Positions 1-11,490 of a stretch of 64,000 nucleotides of DNA are shown here, one piece after another. The DNA comes from Brachionus manjavacas (Eukaryota; Rotifera; Eurotatoria; Ploima; Brachionidae), in NCBI GenBank assembly GCA_019054805.1, contig JAHQIY010000003.1:4774001-4838000 (forward strand), written 5' to 3'. Both the position numbers and the translations under genes were made by a program. Every line of letters starts with the position of its first letter. The stretch's first letter is position 1. The notes below the pieces were generated by a model. It had not been told where the DNA came from. It saw only the letters and a program-made list of their open reading frames with translations, and did not search any database.

Positions 1-1997
1 ATTGTTATTGTACTGAAGAACTCCGATATTGGAATTGGCTGGCAATAACAAAAAGTCGAGTTTACTTAAAGAGTGGGCGCAAAAGCCTTTGAACGCCAAA
101 GTTAACTTTTCAAAATTTAGAGTCGTATCAGGAAAAAGCCAGTCTAAATTTTCAAAATCATTTGGGCTCATTCTTTCGCCATCAACTTCTTTAATTCTTT
201 CAGCATCTGTTTTCACTATTTTAATCTGATCAAGGTAAGGCTGTAGGAATTCATCTGTAAAAATTTGTCTATGATTCTGAAAAATTGATTTTTTAGTTTG
301 TTTAAATTATTTAATTATTAGAAATAACTACCATTGCAAAGGGCTCTAAATTGTATAAAACATTGCTAAGTACGCTAATTAATACTAGCTCGTCTTGGAA
401 GCCTATCCATATATTTGCTAGTTGAATAAATTGAGGCTATTGGTAAAAAAGTTCACTTAAAATTTCCTAAAAAATAAATAAATACATAAACTTGAGCTGT
501 CGGAATAGCATTTTTGGATTGAATAGTATTTTTCAAGTGATCAAGTCTTTGACCAAGCTGGACTTGCAAACTTTCCACATTTTTGGCACATATTATTATG
601 TCATTTAAGATAGTTTTAAGGCATATTTCATGTTGTCTCACATTAACCAGCGCATCAGACAAAAGTTTTCGCTTGTAAGAGCCGAACATTTGAGAACTAT
701 TATTTTCAAGAATGGCTATAGAAAAATATTCTAATTTAAATTTTTTTAAATCATGAGCTTGTCAAATTTAGTACAAATTAAACAAAAAAATATGCTTTGT
801 TGAAAAATTAAAGTTATAGATAAAAAAAATAAAATCTTAAATCAATCAAATTAGAATTTTTCTGTCCAAAAAAAATAAATTTCAAGTTAAAAAAGTGATA
901 GTGTTGACATTTTTTTGGATTTTTTTAATCTTAAATTACAATTTTTCAAAAAATTTTGTTCGATTTGTACTGAATTTCACAGCACCTTATTTTTTTTCTA
1001 AACAGTACCTGTGTATTTGTATGCTGACTTAACTGTATGTTCAATAACTTTGTCTACTTCTTCAGTTGTGGCCGGAATTGCCTGGTTAAGAATTGCTGGT
1101 ACTAGGAAAGAATAAAATTAAATTTTTAGTTAATAATTTTCATCAATTACAATCATCGATTCCTTCGCCCCCTTTTCCGCACTCTTTGTTAAACAATCTT
1201 ATTCCAGTTACTATTAGACTGAGCTCTACCAGTTGTTTTTCTTTATCACGTTTGCTCATGGACATAAATGTCCCAAGCTCGATTGGGGGAAAGACACTTT
1301 GTAGGGCAGCTATTTTAAAAATGTCATAAAAATTTTAATTTAAACCATGAAATAAAAAACCTGTCGCTTCACGGACAACTGATATGTCAGTTGGACTTCC
1401 TAAGCCAGAGCGTAGTAAAATTGCTGAAACAATTTTTCTGTATAGTGTTTCAAGGTCTTCTTTCGTTTTTGCTCTAGAGTCGGTTATTTCTCTGATTACA
1501 GGCTGCAAACGCGACTCCAGCACTCTTCTATGTTCCTCTAAAAATTCGGCTAATAATAAACAAATTCAAAAAATAAATCAGTGTAATAGGATTTTTAAAA
1601 ATTTGGTTACATCTGGTGGTGTAGTTCATATCAAAATAAACTTGCATTTTTATTGTGTCAAGAGATGGCGAACGCACATCCAAAAGACGGTCAACGCAGA
1701 GCTTTATAAATAGACAAATTAGCTTTGTTTGTAAATTGAATAGAATTTTACTTTAATAAGTTTCTGCACGTCATCTTTAGTCAATTGCCTATCTACGTGA
1801 AATTGGTTATCAGGATCTAGAACCACTGCTTTTACCTTGGATAATTTTTTTATTTGAAAAATAAGCTAAAAAACTAATTTGAAAATTACAATAAAAGCGA
1901 CCAGGGTCTCGGAAACAATTTGGCCTCTAGTTGTGCATTCTTGTATTATTTCTCTGATTATGTTTTTGATTACAGTTTCTGCTTGAGTTTTTGACAT
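1..1997 (-). CDS. CFAP206: CFAP206 (cilia- and flagella-associated protein 206), 5' part, nine exons, C-terminus outside window
   Basis: Axonemal protein of motile cilia that helps build the radial-spoke/central-apparatus side of the 96-nm repeat (family knowledge). Exons on the minus strand, in gene order: 1997-1890, 1835-1752, 1701-1611, 1549-1361, 1309-1151, 1101-1009, 715-492, 436-332 and 276-1. All junctions are GT-AG and the phases agree. The protein opens MSKTQAETVIKNIIREIIQE, close to the vertebrate N-terminus, and keeps the family blocks VSETLVAF, VVLDPDNQF, MQVYFDMNYT, LLRSGLGSPTDI, VTGIRLFN, CGKGGEGIDDLPAIL and AIPATT. The start is the first ATG, 7 nt after a possible 3' splice site. 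About 389 residues are visible with no stops. Intron 6 (716-1008) carries a MITE tip. Confidence 0.95.
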
Positions 1998-2866
1998 TTT
2001 TAGGCTTTTAAAAAAATTAAATGATTTTATTAATTTTTTGGACCCTTTTTTGAATAAATTTTAAAGCTTGAAAATTATGAGTTTCTATAGAAACCATATT
2101 TTTTTCATTTTGAAATTTATTAAATTAGAACTAAACATTTTTAAAATAAAAGTTTATTAAATGTGTAATGGCCTAGTTCATTACCATGTAATTAGACATT
2201 TTAATTTTCAGTTTAATAATTTTCGATAAATTTAATCAATCAAATTGATTTTTTATAAATTAAAGCTGGTTGATTTACGATATTTGGAAAAAAATTTGTT
2301 TATAATTTTTTCAAAATTTAAGAAACATTAAAAGTTAATATATCTGATAATAAGGTTTAAATGATTTTAGGCTCTATAAACGGTACAGAAGTTAGATATT
2401 ATTAAAAATCAAGCAAATGGTTTGGAGTACCTTTTCAAATAAACTAATTATTCATCAAATCAAGGTATCATCCGCATTTCTAAGAAGTTCAAGGGTTTGA
2501 AATTTAGCTTTCATCGAGACTTGGTTCAAAAAAGTTTTTATTTATTATAGGAATTATTGAATGTAGTTGAGTTTGCAATTAAAAGCATGGTTAGCCATGT
2601 CTTTGATTTATTTATCAAAAAAAAAGAAAATTTGGAGGGTCCAAAAAAACCCTTTTCGGGTTTAACGTATACTTTTTTTTTCAAGAAAATAAAAATATTT
2701 TGTAATAAAAATTTATTAATTATAACATTTTTTTGATTTTAATTTTGATGGAAAAAAAATCGTCAAAAATAATTAAATTTATTGAGCAGAAAGCAAAATA
2801 AGTACCAAAAAGAGTATGAGTGTTAATTATCATTACAACTGCACTAAATTTCTCTTTAATTATTAT
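1998..2866. other. Intergenic, no gene seen
   Basis: Very AT-rich sequence upstream of CFAP206. No coding-like stretch, RNA gene or clear repeat was recognised. Confidence 0.6.
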
Positions 2867-2867
2867 T

Positions 2868-3245
2868 TGTTCTTTTGATATAATATTAAATAGAAAAAAT
2901 AATATAATATCAAAAGAACAGCATGGATTTTTAAGAAAGTCATGTACAACTAATCATGTGGAAACTCTATATTTCTTTTGAATGAGTCTTGATATTCCTT
3001 TGGATTTGATTCTAATGGAATTTGCAAAAGCATCTGATTATGTTCCTCACAGACGACTGACTAAATTGAAAGCTTATGGCTTGAAGAAGACAACGTTATG
3101 TTCAAGGTGAAAATTGAATCGAATTGGGTTGAGTTCTTTAGCGTTGTACCACAGAGATCAGTGATTGCTTTACTTTTGTTCGTTCTGTAAACCAATTGCT
3201 CGATGAGCCGCAATCAATTACATCAGCTATTTTAGTGTTCCTTGT
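2868..3245 (+). mobile_element. LINE reverse-transcriptase scrap with a hairpin at its 5' junction
   Basis: Decayed RT reading on the plus strand: QHGFLRKSCTTNH, then MEFAKASDYVPHRRLTKLKAYGL. These correspond to the QxGFRxxxST and DFxKAFDxVxHxxLxxKLxxxG blocks of CR1/Jockey-type LINE RTs. Several in-frame stops and shifts. The first codons overlap an inverted repeat (arms 2868-2888 and 2900-2920, with a TGTTCTTTTGATAT core). No host function. Confidence 0.7.
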
Positions 3246-3498
3246 CAGCACGCTACCTGGCTAACCATCTATAATCATATAGCTAGCCATAAATACCATT
3301 TCTACAACTAACATTTAAGTACTTTGACATTTTTGGTAGTTTTTGATTCAATTAAAATTAAATACAATATTTAAATAATTATGAAAAAAATAAAAATTAT
3401 TCAATTTTTAAATCATTTTTTTAAAAATAATTCACTAATTTTTATTCATATTCTTAAAAAATTTCGTGAATTTTTTTGTTTTTTTATATGCTACTACG
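3246..3498. other. Short intergenic stretch, nothing seen
   Basis: AT-rich spacer between a LINE scrap and a MITE. Confidence 0.5.
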
Positions 3499-3835
3499 TG
3501 GTTTTATGAAATTCAGTACAAAAGAACAGAACAAAGTGTTAAAAAGATTAAATAACTTTTTTTCTAAAAGTTTAAAATTAGTTCTGTGAATGCGGGATGG
3601 TCGAAAATTCAAAATTACATCAACTGTAAAAATCTGCTAATGGTGTGCAAAATCTCTGCAAAATACACTTTGCTTGATTATTATAATTTCTGCTAAACTT
3701 TTCAAATTTATCAGATTTAGATATTTGATGGAACTTTTAATGTTGCACTATTGTATTTAAAGAACTAAGTTTAGATCTTTAGAAAAAAAGCTATTCCGAA
3801 AATTCTTTTCTTTTAGTTTTGATTTCTTTAAAATT
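3499..3835. mobile_element. Palindromic MITE, family-1 copy 1 (right end decayed)
   Basis: Shares a recognisable alignment with 11491-11852: a left end like TGGTTTTATGAAATTCAGT, a GAACAGAACAAAGT block, and an inverted pair around 3600-3760 (CATCAACTGTAAAAATCTGC against a partner near TTTGATGGAACTTTTAATG). The right terminus is not preserved, so the end coordinate is approximate. Confidence 0.65.
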
Positions 3836-4885
3836 TATAAAAATATTTAAAGTTTAAGTTCTATAAAAGAAACATATTTTCAAACTTTCTGTACCTTCTG
3901 AAATTTATAGTAGTTTTTTTCAGATATTTTTTCAATATTTTTTTAGTTAAAGTTTTTTAACATTTTAAAAATCTTAAAAAACAGGATCTCCCTCGTTATG
4001 TTTTTTTCATTGAATGAATCAATGCTTAAAGTTGTTTCTAACTCACCATCAGTACAATCACAATTTATCTTCAATTTTATCTCCAACTTGGCCCATTTTC
4101 AAAGTCGGTTTCCGAATAATCTGGCGTGAACTTTAATTTCTCATAATATATTTTGTTGCACCTTTTTTACCTAAACGTTATGTTTGAATAAGACAACAAA
4201 AAAACACCCCAAAAAAATACACTAAATTTTTTTTTTAATTTTAAATAATTAAAAACAAAAAAATCATAAAATTTTAAAAAATTAAATTTTATTTTCTTAA
4301 GAAATGTATCAACTATTTATAAATGTGCGTTATTCAACGAAAAATATTTTTTTGTCTGGAAGCTGAAACTTAAAGGTAAATGCAGATAACTCTGCTGCAT
4401 TATTTTAAAAGTATATCTTATTACCTTCAGTTTTAATTTATCAAAAAAGGAAGAATTTTTGTTAAATTTGTATTTAAAATTCAAAGCGACGTAAAATTTC
4501 AAAAAACAATATCGATAAATTCTGATAATTAATGCTTTCCGATTTTATAAGCATACTGATACAATACTCACATTAAATTTATATCCAATTTTTAGTTCAT
4601 CACATAAGATTGAAACCTAAAAATTAAAAATCATGATCAACATTCAAATTAAATGAATTAAATTTCTTTTTGAATTGAAATGTATTTTTTCTTTTTTTTT
4701 TGAAGAATTAAAATTATTAACATATTTTTTGATTCAACTCTTTTATGCACAACTAGAAACCCCCACTATGGTAAACGTCATAAGCGATGGTAAACAAAAA
4801 AAGTTATTGTACAAATGAATTTTATTTACAATTTATAAAAAAGACTATTTACAATTAATAAAAATAAAAAAGTTACATTTTAACT
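3836..4885. other. Intergenic, no gene seen
   Basis: AT-rich; the open frames here are short and lysine/phenylalanine-rich, as chance frames are at this composition. Nothing recognised. Confidence 0.6.
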
Positions 4886-5510
4886 ACCTGTAAATGAAGA
4901 CGGTAGAATAACCTTCTTACCGATGTTTTCAATTTCTTGATCTTCTCTGTTCACAGCGTCTATTAGCCCTTGATAAAGTTCGGCCCGAGTACTTTCCTGA
5001 TTAAATCGTAAAAATTTCAATCAACCACTCTCAACCTTTCCTGCGTATTGTTCTACGATATACTGATGGAAAAGTATTCAAGTTGAAATCTTTTTTAAAA
5101 AAAGTTAATATTAAATTCTTATTCAATAGGGAAACAATTTGTAGAATACCTGGTCGATCTTGAAATTGATACGCATAGTATTGCATAGCCGATACCTTTT
5201 TAACTTTCTCGGATTCATTTTGATTTGAATCGATTGTTGTTCTCTTATTAGGATTATCCTTAAGCGGATAAGTGTCAAATTGCTATCCCTGTTCTCCATT
5301 CGGAAACATAAGAACATAATGAAGGGAGTCAGAATAGCTATAAATCGGGTCTATAGTCTTCATTTTGCCATCCTAAGTGTGAATTAAAAACTCGTTTTTA
5401 CCGGCTTCGGAGTCTTCATTCGAAATCAAAGCGGCTACTTCTTGTCACTCTCTATGATTTATTCGTTGGTGTGATATACTACCACATTTACATTTTTTGG
5501 GTTGAATACC
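4886..5510 (-). mobile_element. Helitron fragment (Helitron-like N-terminal region of the Rep/helicase protein)
   Basis: Read on the minus strand across frames, the translation gives EVAALISNEDSEAGKNEF, PIYSYSDSLHYVLMFPNGEQ, KVSAMQYYAYQFQDRPG, then AELYQGLIDAVNREDQEIEN and IGKKVILPSSFTGS. These are the EVAALI..., SYDSLHYVLLFPNGE, VSxxxYYAYR and VGxRVILPSSFTGxPR blocks just before the helicase in Helitron proteins. The piece is cut on both sides, with at least two frameshifts and several stops, and no HUH or helicase part is nearby. Helitron termini (TC...CTRR with hairpin) were not found. Confidence 0.85.
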
Positions 5511-5522
5511 ATTACTTAATTC

Positions 5523-7105
5523 TAACTCTGAATTCTTTAGAAATTATGATCAGTCTAATTTTAATGATCCAATTAGCTTAAATGAATTAATTATGGCTTT
5601 AAAAAGATTGAAAAATGAAGCGGCATCAGGACCTGACCAAATTCATAATCAAATGTAAAAAAACTTACCTAGAAATTCATTAATAGAAATCTCAAAACTT
5701 TATAACTTATCACTGCGACATGGTATTATTCCAAAATAATGGCAAACTGCGGACATAACTTTGATTCAAAAAAATGCAAATTCTCCACAAGATCCTTCAA
5801 ACTATAGACCAATCAGTATAACAGGTTGGCTAGGAAAATTACTTGAGCGTATAATCTACACAAGACTCTACAATTTTTTAGAAAAAAATTTATTTCTTAT
5901 CCAGGAGCAATCTGGATTTAGGAAACACCGGCGAACATCAGATTATCTTTTCTTTTTAATTCAAAAAATTGTGGAATCATTTAATAGAAAAAAAAAGGGT
6001 TTGTGGCCTTTTTTTTGATATTTCTAAAGCCTTTGATAGGGTTTGGCATGAAGGTCTACTTTTTAAATTGATTAAAATGAATCCACCTCATTACTTGACT
6101 AACTGGATTAGATCCTTTTTAGATAGTAGGACATTTAAGGTAAATGTGAATGATCATCTGAGCGAAGAATATCAAATAACTGCAGGTGTTCCTCAAGGCT
6201 CAGTTATTAGTCCTCTTTTATTTAGCATTTTTATTAATGATATCCCAAAAGGAAACAAAACAAATAATGAATACTCACTGCTTTTCGCAGATGATCTAGT
6301 TACATTCTTCATTTATAACAAGAAAGGGAACCTAGAAAATAAGATTAATAAATACACCAACGAACTAGAACAATGGCTTATTAAATGGAAAAAGAAGATA
6401 TCAGTTGAAAAGTCGTGTTCAGTAGTCTTTTCTAGGTACAAAAAAGAGGGTGATAATCTAAACTTAAAAATCTATGGAAACAGAATATTGAACCAAAAAG
6501 AAATCAAGTTTCTTGGTATTAAATTTGATTCTAAGTGAAATTTTAATATATTAGTAGACGAAATTAAAGAACGCTGCAACAAATGGCTAAATATTATTAA
6601 GATACTGTCAAACAAAAAATGGGACTCAATCAAAACACACAAGGAAATTTATATAAATCTTTAGTCGGATCAATTTTAGACTATTCTTTTCCTTGCTTGA
6701 ATTCATTTTCAGAAAATAATATCAAAAAACTACAAGCAATTCAGAATACAGCAGTCAGATCTATTCTTGATTATTGAGTGAGAAATTTGTTGGGACAGGA
6801 CTGAGTCATTCTATTCCATTGGTTGAAAGACTGGTGAAAGAATACAAAGAAGGTTTCGAATCAAGATATATTGAATACCCAACTCCATTGTGTAATTGCT
6901 ACCTTACTATTTCTTCTTTTTTTCCTGAAACTTGAACTATTTAAACATGAGCCACATGTAATAATCTTTTCCAATTTATGTCTTTTCAACTTTAATTTTT
7001 TTAGCTTATTTACTCTATTTTGATTCTTTTTTTTTTATCCAATTTTATTAACTTTAATTTTATTTTTATTTTATTTTTTTATTTTATTTTTAATTTATTC
7101 TGAAG
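5523..7105 (+). mobile_element. LINE family A, copy B (5'-truncated, dead; Jockey/CR1-like)
   Basis: Reverse transcriptase of an APE-type LINE. Blocks in order: NELIMALKRLKNEAASGPDQ, NYRPISITGWLGKLLERII, QSGFRKHRRTSDYLFFLIQK, DISKAFDRVWHEGLLFKLIK, AGVPQGSVISPLLFSIFIND, LLFADDLVTFFIYN and KEIKFLGIKFDSK, then thumb-region scraps to about 6760. A T-rich 3' UTR ends at CTGAAGGAGCTTTACCTCGG near 7100. Disabled by stops (after HNQM; before WQTAD), a frameshift at the A/T-rich run near 6000, and later shifts. Tracts 5650-6250 and 6795-6915 are essentially identical to the opposing copy at 7919-11035, including these lesions. Confidence 0.93.
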
Positions 7106-7110
7106 GAGCT

Positions 7111-7713
7111 TTACCTCGGTACAGAAAACAAATAAATAATACCATTTTGTAAAATATGAGAATTAGCCGAGTGAATTTGATTTAACTGGATCGAGTTGGC
7201 CTGATGTTGTACACCAATAGTATTGACCATGCTGGTCGATTGAACATAATAAGATTGTGGTGAATCCAAGATTCGACCAAAGGCATTTACTGGCTTTAAA
7301 TAAAAAAATTTTAGAAAAATATCTTTTGGGGGTCTATTTACATTTGTTTGACTTGTTGGGATTGAAGGTGAAGAATAAAGGTTGTGTGAGTTGGAAGGTC
7401 CTGGATAATGGTATTGGTTTAGGGAGTTGAGTTGGGACGTTGGAGCTTGATTTGTGCTAACCAATGGCGATGAGCGTGGTTTTCCAGATTGTTGTAGACC
7501 AGCAATAAGATATTGGTTTTGATAGTTTACATATGATCTATTAGTCAGTTGACATGTCACTACTTCTGTTGGTGGAAAGGGAGTTGTTTTATTTTTTTTT
7601 CTGGGGCCATTTTCGGGACTTCTCTGTCTTTTCCGATTAGTGGATGTTAAAAAGTTCTCTTTTGATTCAACTGGGATGCGGATTAATTTGGTTTTTACAA
7701 AGTTGTTAATCAT
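7111..7713 (-). CDS. Unrecognised 200-residue reading frame, S/P/N/Q-rich, between two LINE copies
   Basis: Not recognised. The frame opens with ATG at 7713, 28 nt after a strong acceptor-like CTCTCTTTTTATTAG. It has a basic segment (NRKRQRSPENGPRKKNK, a plausible nuclear-localisation signal) and then a low-complexity Ser/Pro/Asn/Gln/Tyr region. The last residues read into LINE B's 3' end, so the true end is earlier, perhaps at CAAAATG|GTATTATTT near 7143. Composition is less A/T-biased than its surroundings, which favours past or present coding. It could be a host-gene exon split by LINE insertions, or ORF1 of a LINE. Weak call. Confidence 0.35.
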   Translation of the reverse strand: MINNFVKTKLIRIPVESKENFLTSTNRKRQRSPENGPRKKNKTTPFPPTEVVTCQLTNRSYVNYQNQYLIAGLQQSGKPRSSPLVSTNQAPTSQLNSLNQYHYPGPSNSHNLYSSPSIPTSQTNVNRPPKDIFLKFFYLKPVNAFGRILDSPQSYYVQSTSMVNTIGVQHQANSIQLNQIHSANSHILQNGIIYLFSVPR

Positions 7714-7773
7714 AAAAATTTATTAAAAAAAAAACATTAATCATAATCTAATAAAAAGAGAGAAAAAAAATTG

Positions 7774-7889
7774 TTAGTCTTCCTTTTCTTCATCACAATC
7801 TATATTGATCGAATTCAATTTGGAATTTTGTTCAAACATAGGGAAATCAAAGTTGATAAGGTCTCTTTCGCTTTCAGACTTATCGTTTT
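7774..7889 (-). other. Possible terminal exon of an unknown host gene
   Basis: After an acceptor-like ATATAATAAG, the minus strand reads NDKSESERDLINFDFPMFEQ and then an acidic tail ending DCDEEKED and TAA at 7774. The even codon use and acidic C-terminus look coding. LINE A's 3' end lies directly upstream, so earlier exons cannot be traced. Family unknown. Confidence 0.3.
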
Positions 7890-7918
7890 CTTATTATATA
7901 TTTGTTATTTATTGGTTA

Positions 7919-10900
7919 ACTGTACCGAGCTAAAGCTCCTTCAGAATAAAAAAAAAAAAATTAAGTTAAGTAAAATTAAAAATTAAAAAAAGTTAAGTAA
8001 AATAAAATCAAAAAATAAGGAAAATAAAAAAAAAAAAAAAAAGTTTGTAAGAGTTAATAACCTGGAATAAAAAATAGATATATGATAAAGAAAGTTTTAG
8101 GTCATTCAGGTTTACATAGTTTAGGTTTCAGGAAAAAAAGAGGAAATAGTAAGGTAGCAATTACACAATGGAGTTGGGTATTCAATATATCTTGATTCGA
8201 AACCTTCTTTGTATTCTTTCACCAGTCTTTCAACCAATGGAATAGAATGACTCAGTCCTGTCCCAACATCCTGTCCTGTCACTCAACTCAAGAAGTCGAT
8301 TCGAGACTGTCAGTAATTTAAGTTTATTAAAAGCCTCCTGATGCATGATGCTGGAGGGAGTATCATATTTTAACTTAAGGATAGATCTGACTGCTGTATT
8401 CTGAATTGCTTGTAACTTTTTGATATTATTTTCTGAAAATGAATTCAAGCAAGAAAACGAATAGTCTAGAATTGAACCAACTAAGGATTTATAAAAATTT
8501 TTCAACGTTTTTTGATTAAGACCCCATTTTTTGTTTGACAGAATCTTAATTAGATTTAGCCTTGTATTGAAATGTTCTTTTATTTCATCAACCAGTGTAT
8601 TAAAATTTAATTTAGAATCAAATTTAATACCAAGAAACTTGATTTCTTTTTGGCTTTTTATTCTATTTCCATAAATTTTTAGGTTAAGATTATCACTTTC
8701 TTTCTTGTACTTAGAGAATACTACTGAACACGACTTTTCAACAGACATCTTATTTCCAAGATGCCCCTTTATGTTGTAAATAAAAAAAGTAACTAGATCA
8801 TCTGCGAAAAGCAGAGAGTATTCATTACTTGTTTTGTTTCTTTTTGGGATATCATTAATAAAAATGCTAAATAAAAGAGGACTAATAACTGAGCCTTGAG
8901 GAACACCTGCAGTTATTTGATATTCTTCGCTCAGATGATCATTCACATTTACCTTAAATGTCCTACTATCTAAAAAGGATCTAATCCAGTTAGTCAAGTA
9001 ATGAGGTGGATTCATTTTAATCAATTTAAAAAGTAGACCTTCATGCCAAACCCTATCAAAGGCTTTAGAAATATCAAAAAAAAGGCCACAAACCCTTTTT
9101 TTTTCTATTAAATGATTCCACAATTTTTTGAATTAAAAAGAAAAGATAATCTGATGTTCGCCGGTGTTTCCTAAATCCAGATTGCTCCTGGATAAGAAAT
9201 AAATTTTTTTCTAAAAAATTGTAGAGTCTTGTGTAGATTATACGCTCAAGTAATTTTCCTAGCCAACCTGTTATACTGATTGGTCTATAGTTTGAAGGAT
9301 CTTGTGGAGAATTTGCATTTTTTTGAATCAAAGTTATGTCCGCAGTTTGCCATTATTTTGGAATAATACCATGTCGCAGTGATAAGTTATAAAGTTTTGA
9401 GATTTCTATTAATGAATTTCTAGGTAAGTTTTTTTACATTTGATTATGTATTTGGTCAGGTCCTGAGGCCGCTTCAGTCTTCAGTCTTTTTAAAGCCAGT
9501 ATAAGTTCGTTTGGGCAAATAGGATCATTGAAATTACACTGATTGTTATTTTTGAGGTTTTCAAAATTAAAGCTAATTATTTCATTATCTTTTTCAGTAT
9601 CTGTTAAATCAGAGTGAGGACTAAATGTTGAAGATAATATAACTCCGAAGCATTTTCCTTTTTCCTTATCAGTTTTTAATTCCTTGTTATTTGAGATCAA
9701 ATTTGGAATCAATTTTGATCCTTTCTGTGTTCTAAATTTGTTTATTTTTTTCCAAAAAGGCCTGCTTGAAAGTGGATTTTTCCCCATTTTCTGAATGAAA
9801 TCAAACCAATTTTGATTCCAGAATTTTCTTTCTGAGATTTTTAATTCTGAGGTTAAGTGATTAAATCTTTTCTTAAGTAATGGACAACAAGTTCTTTGAA
9901 AGTTTCTTCTAATTTTTCTACGTTCTTTGATCAGCATAACTATATCTGGTGGTAGACTCGTTTTGTATATTTTCTCTGATTGATAAGGTATGCATTTATG
10001 TGAAGCAGAAATGATTTTTTTTGTAATTTTGTTATTCAGCTCATCTATTGAAAGTGTGTTTTCACTAAGGTAATCTCTATCTTCATTTAAGGTGTCTCTA
10101 AAAAGTTGCCAGTATGCTTTTCTTTTATTGAATTTCCTAATTGTAGATTTTCTTTTAATTAAGTAGTCAATGGAAATAGATTCTTTAATTGGAAAATGGT
10201 CACTAGTCATATCTTGACTATTGAGAACACAAAAATCAGTAACTTTATCTATTAATTAAGAAGAAACTAAAAAAAGGTCATGAATTTCAAAGCAATTCCT
10301 ATTAAAAATTTTATATGTTGGACATTTGTCGTTAATCACTGAAAAATCTAATTCATTGATTATTTTTTCTAACAATGAGCCGTTTTCATTTTCTCCTAAA
10401 CAGCCTATTTGCTTCGTTCTGGCGTTAAGGTCCCCACACAAAATGTAGTTTCTACAGCTCCTTTTTATTGTTTTAAATAGCTAAAAATTAAGTAATTTGT
10501 TGGGTGGATTGTATAGACTAAACACAGATATTTCATTACTCTTTCCTAGATTAAGTTTAATACGAAGCAGTTCACAATTAAAGTGCTCAAAAGAAAATTC
10601 TTGTAAAAAATCAATTCCTTCTTTAATCAAAATAGCTACTCCTCCTCCATATCTATTGCGTGGTTTAGTTATTGAGTGATAGTTTTCAAAGTGTAAATAA
10701 ATATTTGATTCACACAAATCGATTTTTATTTCATTGAGCAAAACAATGTCGGGACAGTTCTGGACCAAAAAATTTTCCAAAAGTTTAGTCTTACTGGGAA
10801 GATGTTTTCTGGTTCTTGAATCAAATTTAAGTCATGGTCCAAGTTGAGATTAAGATTTTCTTTGACATACGACTTAATTAATTGTAATAGGTGCTTGAGA

Positions 10901-11035
10901 TTTTTTTCTTTTCTTACAGGTCTTGATTTATCTTTTTCGAGTATCTCTTTTTGTTTGATATAATTGTTTACCATTTTTGATATGTTTATCAAAGCCTTAG
11001 AATCGAGTCTCTTAACTGGTTTTTTCAATTTGTAA
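7919..11035 (-). mobile_element. LINE family A, copy A (near full length, dead): endonuclease, linker, RT, 3' UTR
   Basis: In order on the minus strand: a Lys-rich segment (11028-10726) that may be ORF1 C-terminus; an APE endonuclease with VQNCPDIVLLNEIKID, NRYGGGVAILIKEGI, CGDLNARTKQIGC and DMTSDHFPI (10780-10195); a linker with RRKIRRNFQRTCCPLLKKRF; RT with AASGPDQ, QSGFRKHRRTS, DISKAFDRVWHEG, GVPQGSVISPLLF and FADDLVTF; a thumb with CLNSFSENNIKKLQAIQNTA; and a 3' UTR ending at 7919-7925. Several stops and shifts, plus a short internal deletion after FADD (near 8745-8755). The endonuclease start is missing. Family placement within Jockey/CR1 is inference. Confidence 0.93.
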
Positions 11036-11490
11036 AATTAAAATTCTTTTTTTCATTTTTAGATGAGAGTAAACTTGAAGTCTTTGAAGTCTCTAATTTT
11101 TTTTTTTTATGAAGTACATTTTTTTCAAAAAAACTAAACTAAATTGTCTAAGTCTCTAATTGGTTAAACTACAATAAACTTCAAAATATTTTTGATTTTT
11201 TTTTGTTTAATTATTCTTAATTGACACATTAAAGATAAATTTATCACTATTTTAATTGAGCGTGGGAATATTTTTTTTATTCATGTATATAATTTTCTAC
11301 GTTTTACTTCCTAACTTTTTGACATCATGTAAAAGTATTATGAGAGATTTTTAGAGAATCGCTGAAATTTTAAATAATAAGATTACTCAAATTTATAACT
11401 GCTATTGATTCAAATTTATTACTTTTAAAGCTTTTTCACTATGGTTTTGATAATTCTTCTTTGGATTTTCTTTCAAACTATTTTTAAAAT
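11036..11490. other. Intergenic, nothing seen
   Basis: AT-rich spacer between LINE A and a MITE. Confidence 0.5.
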
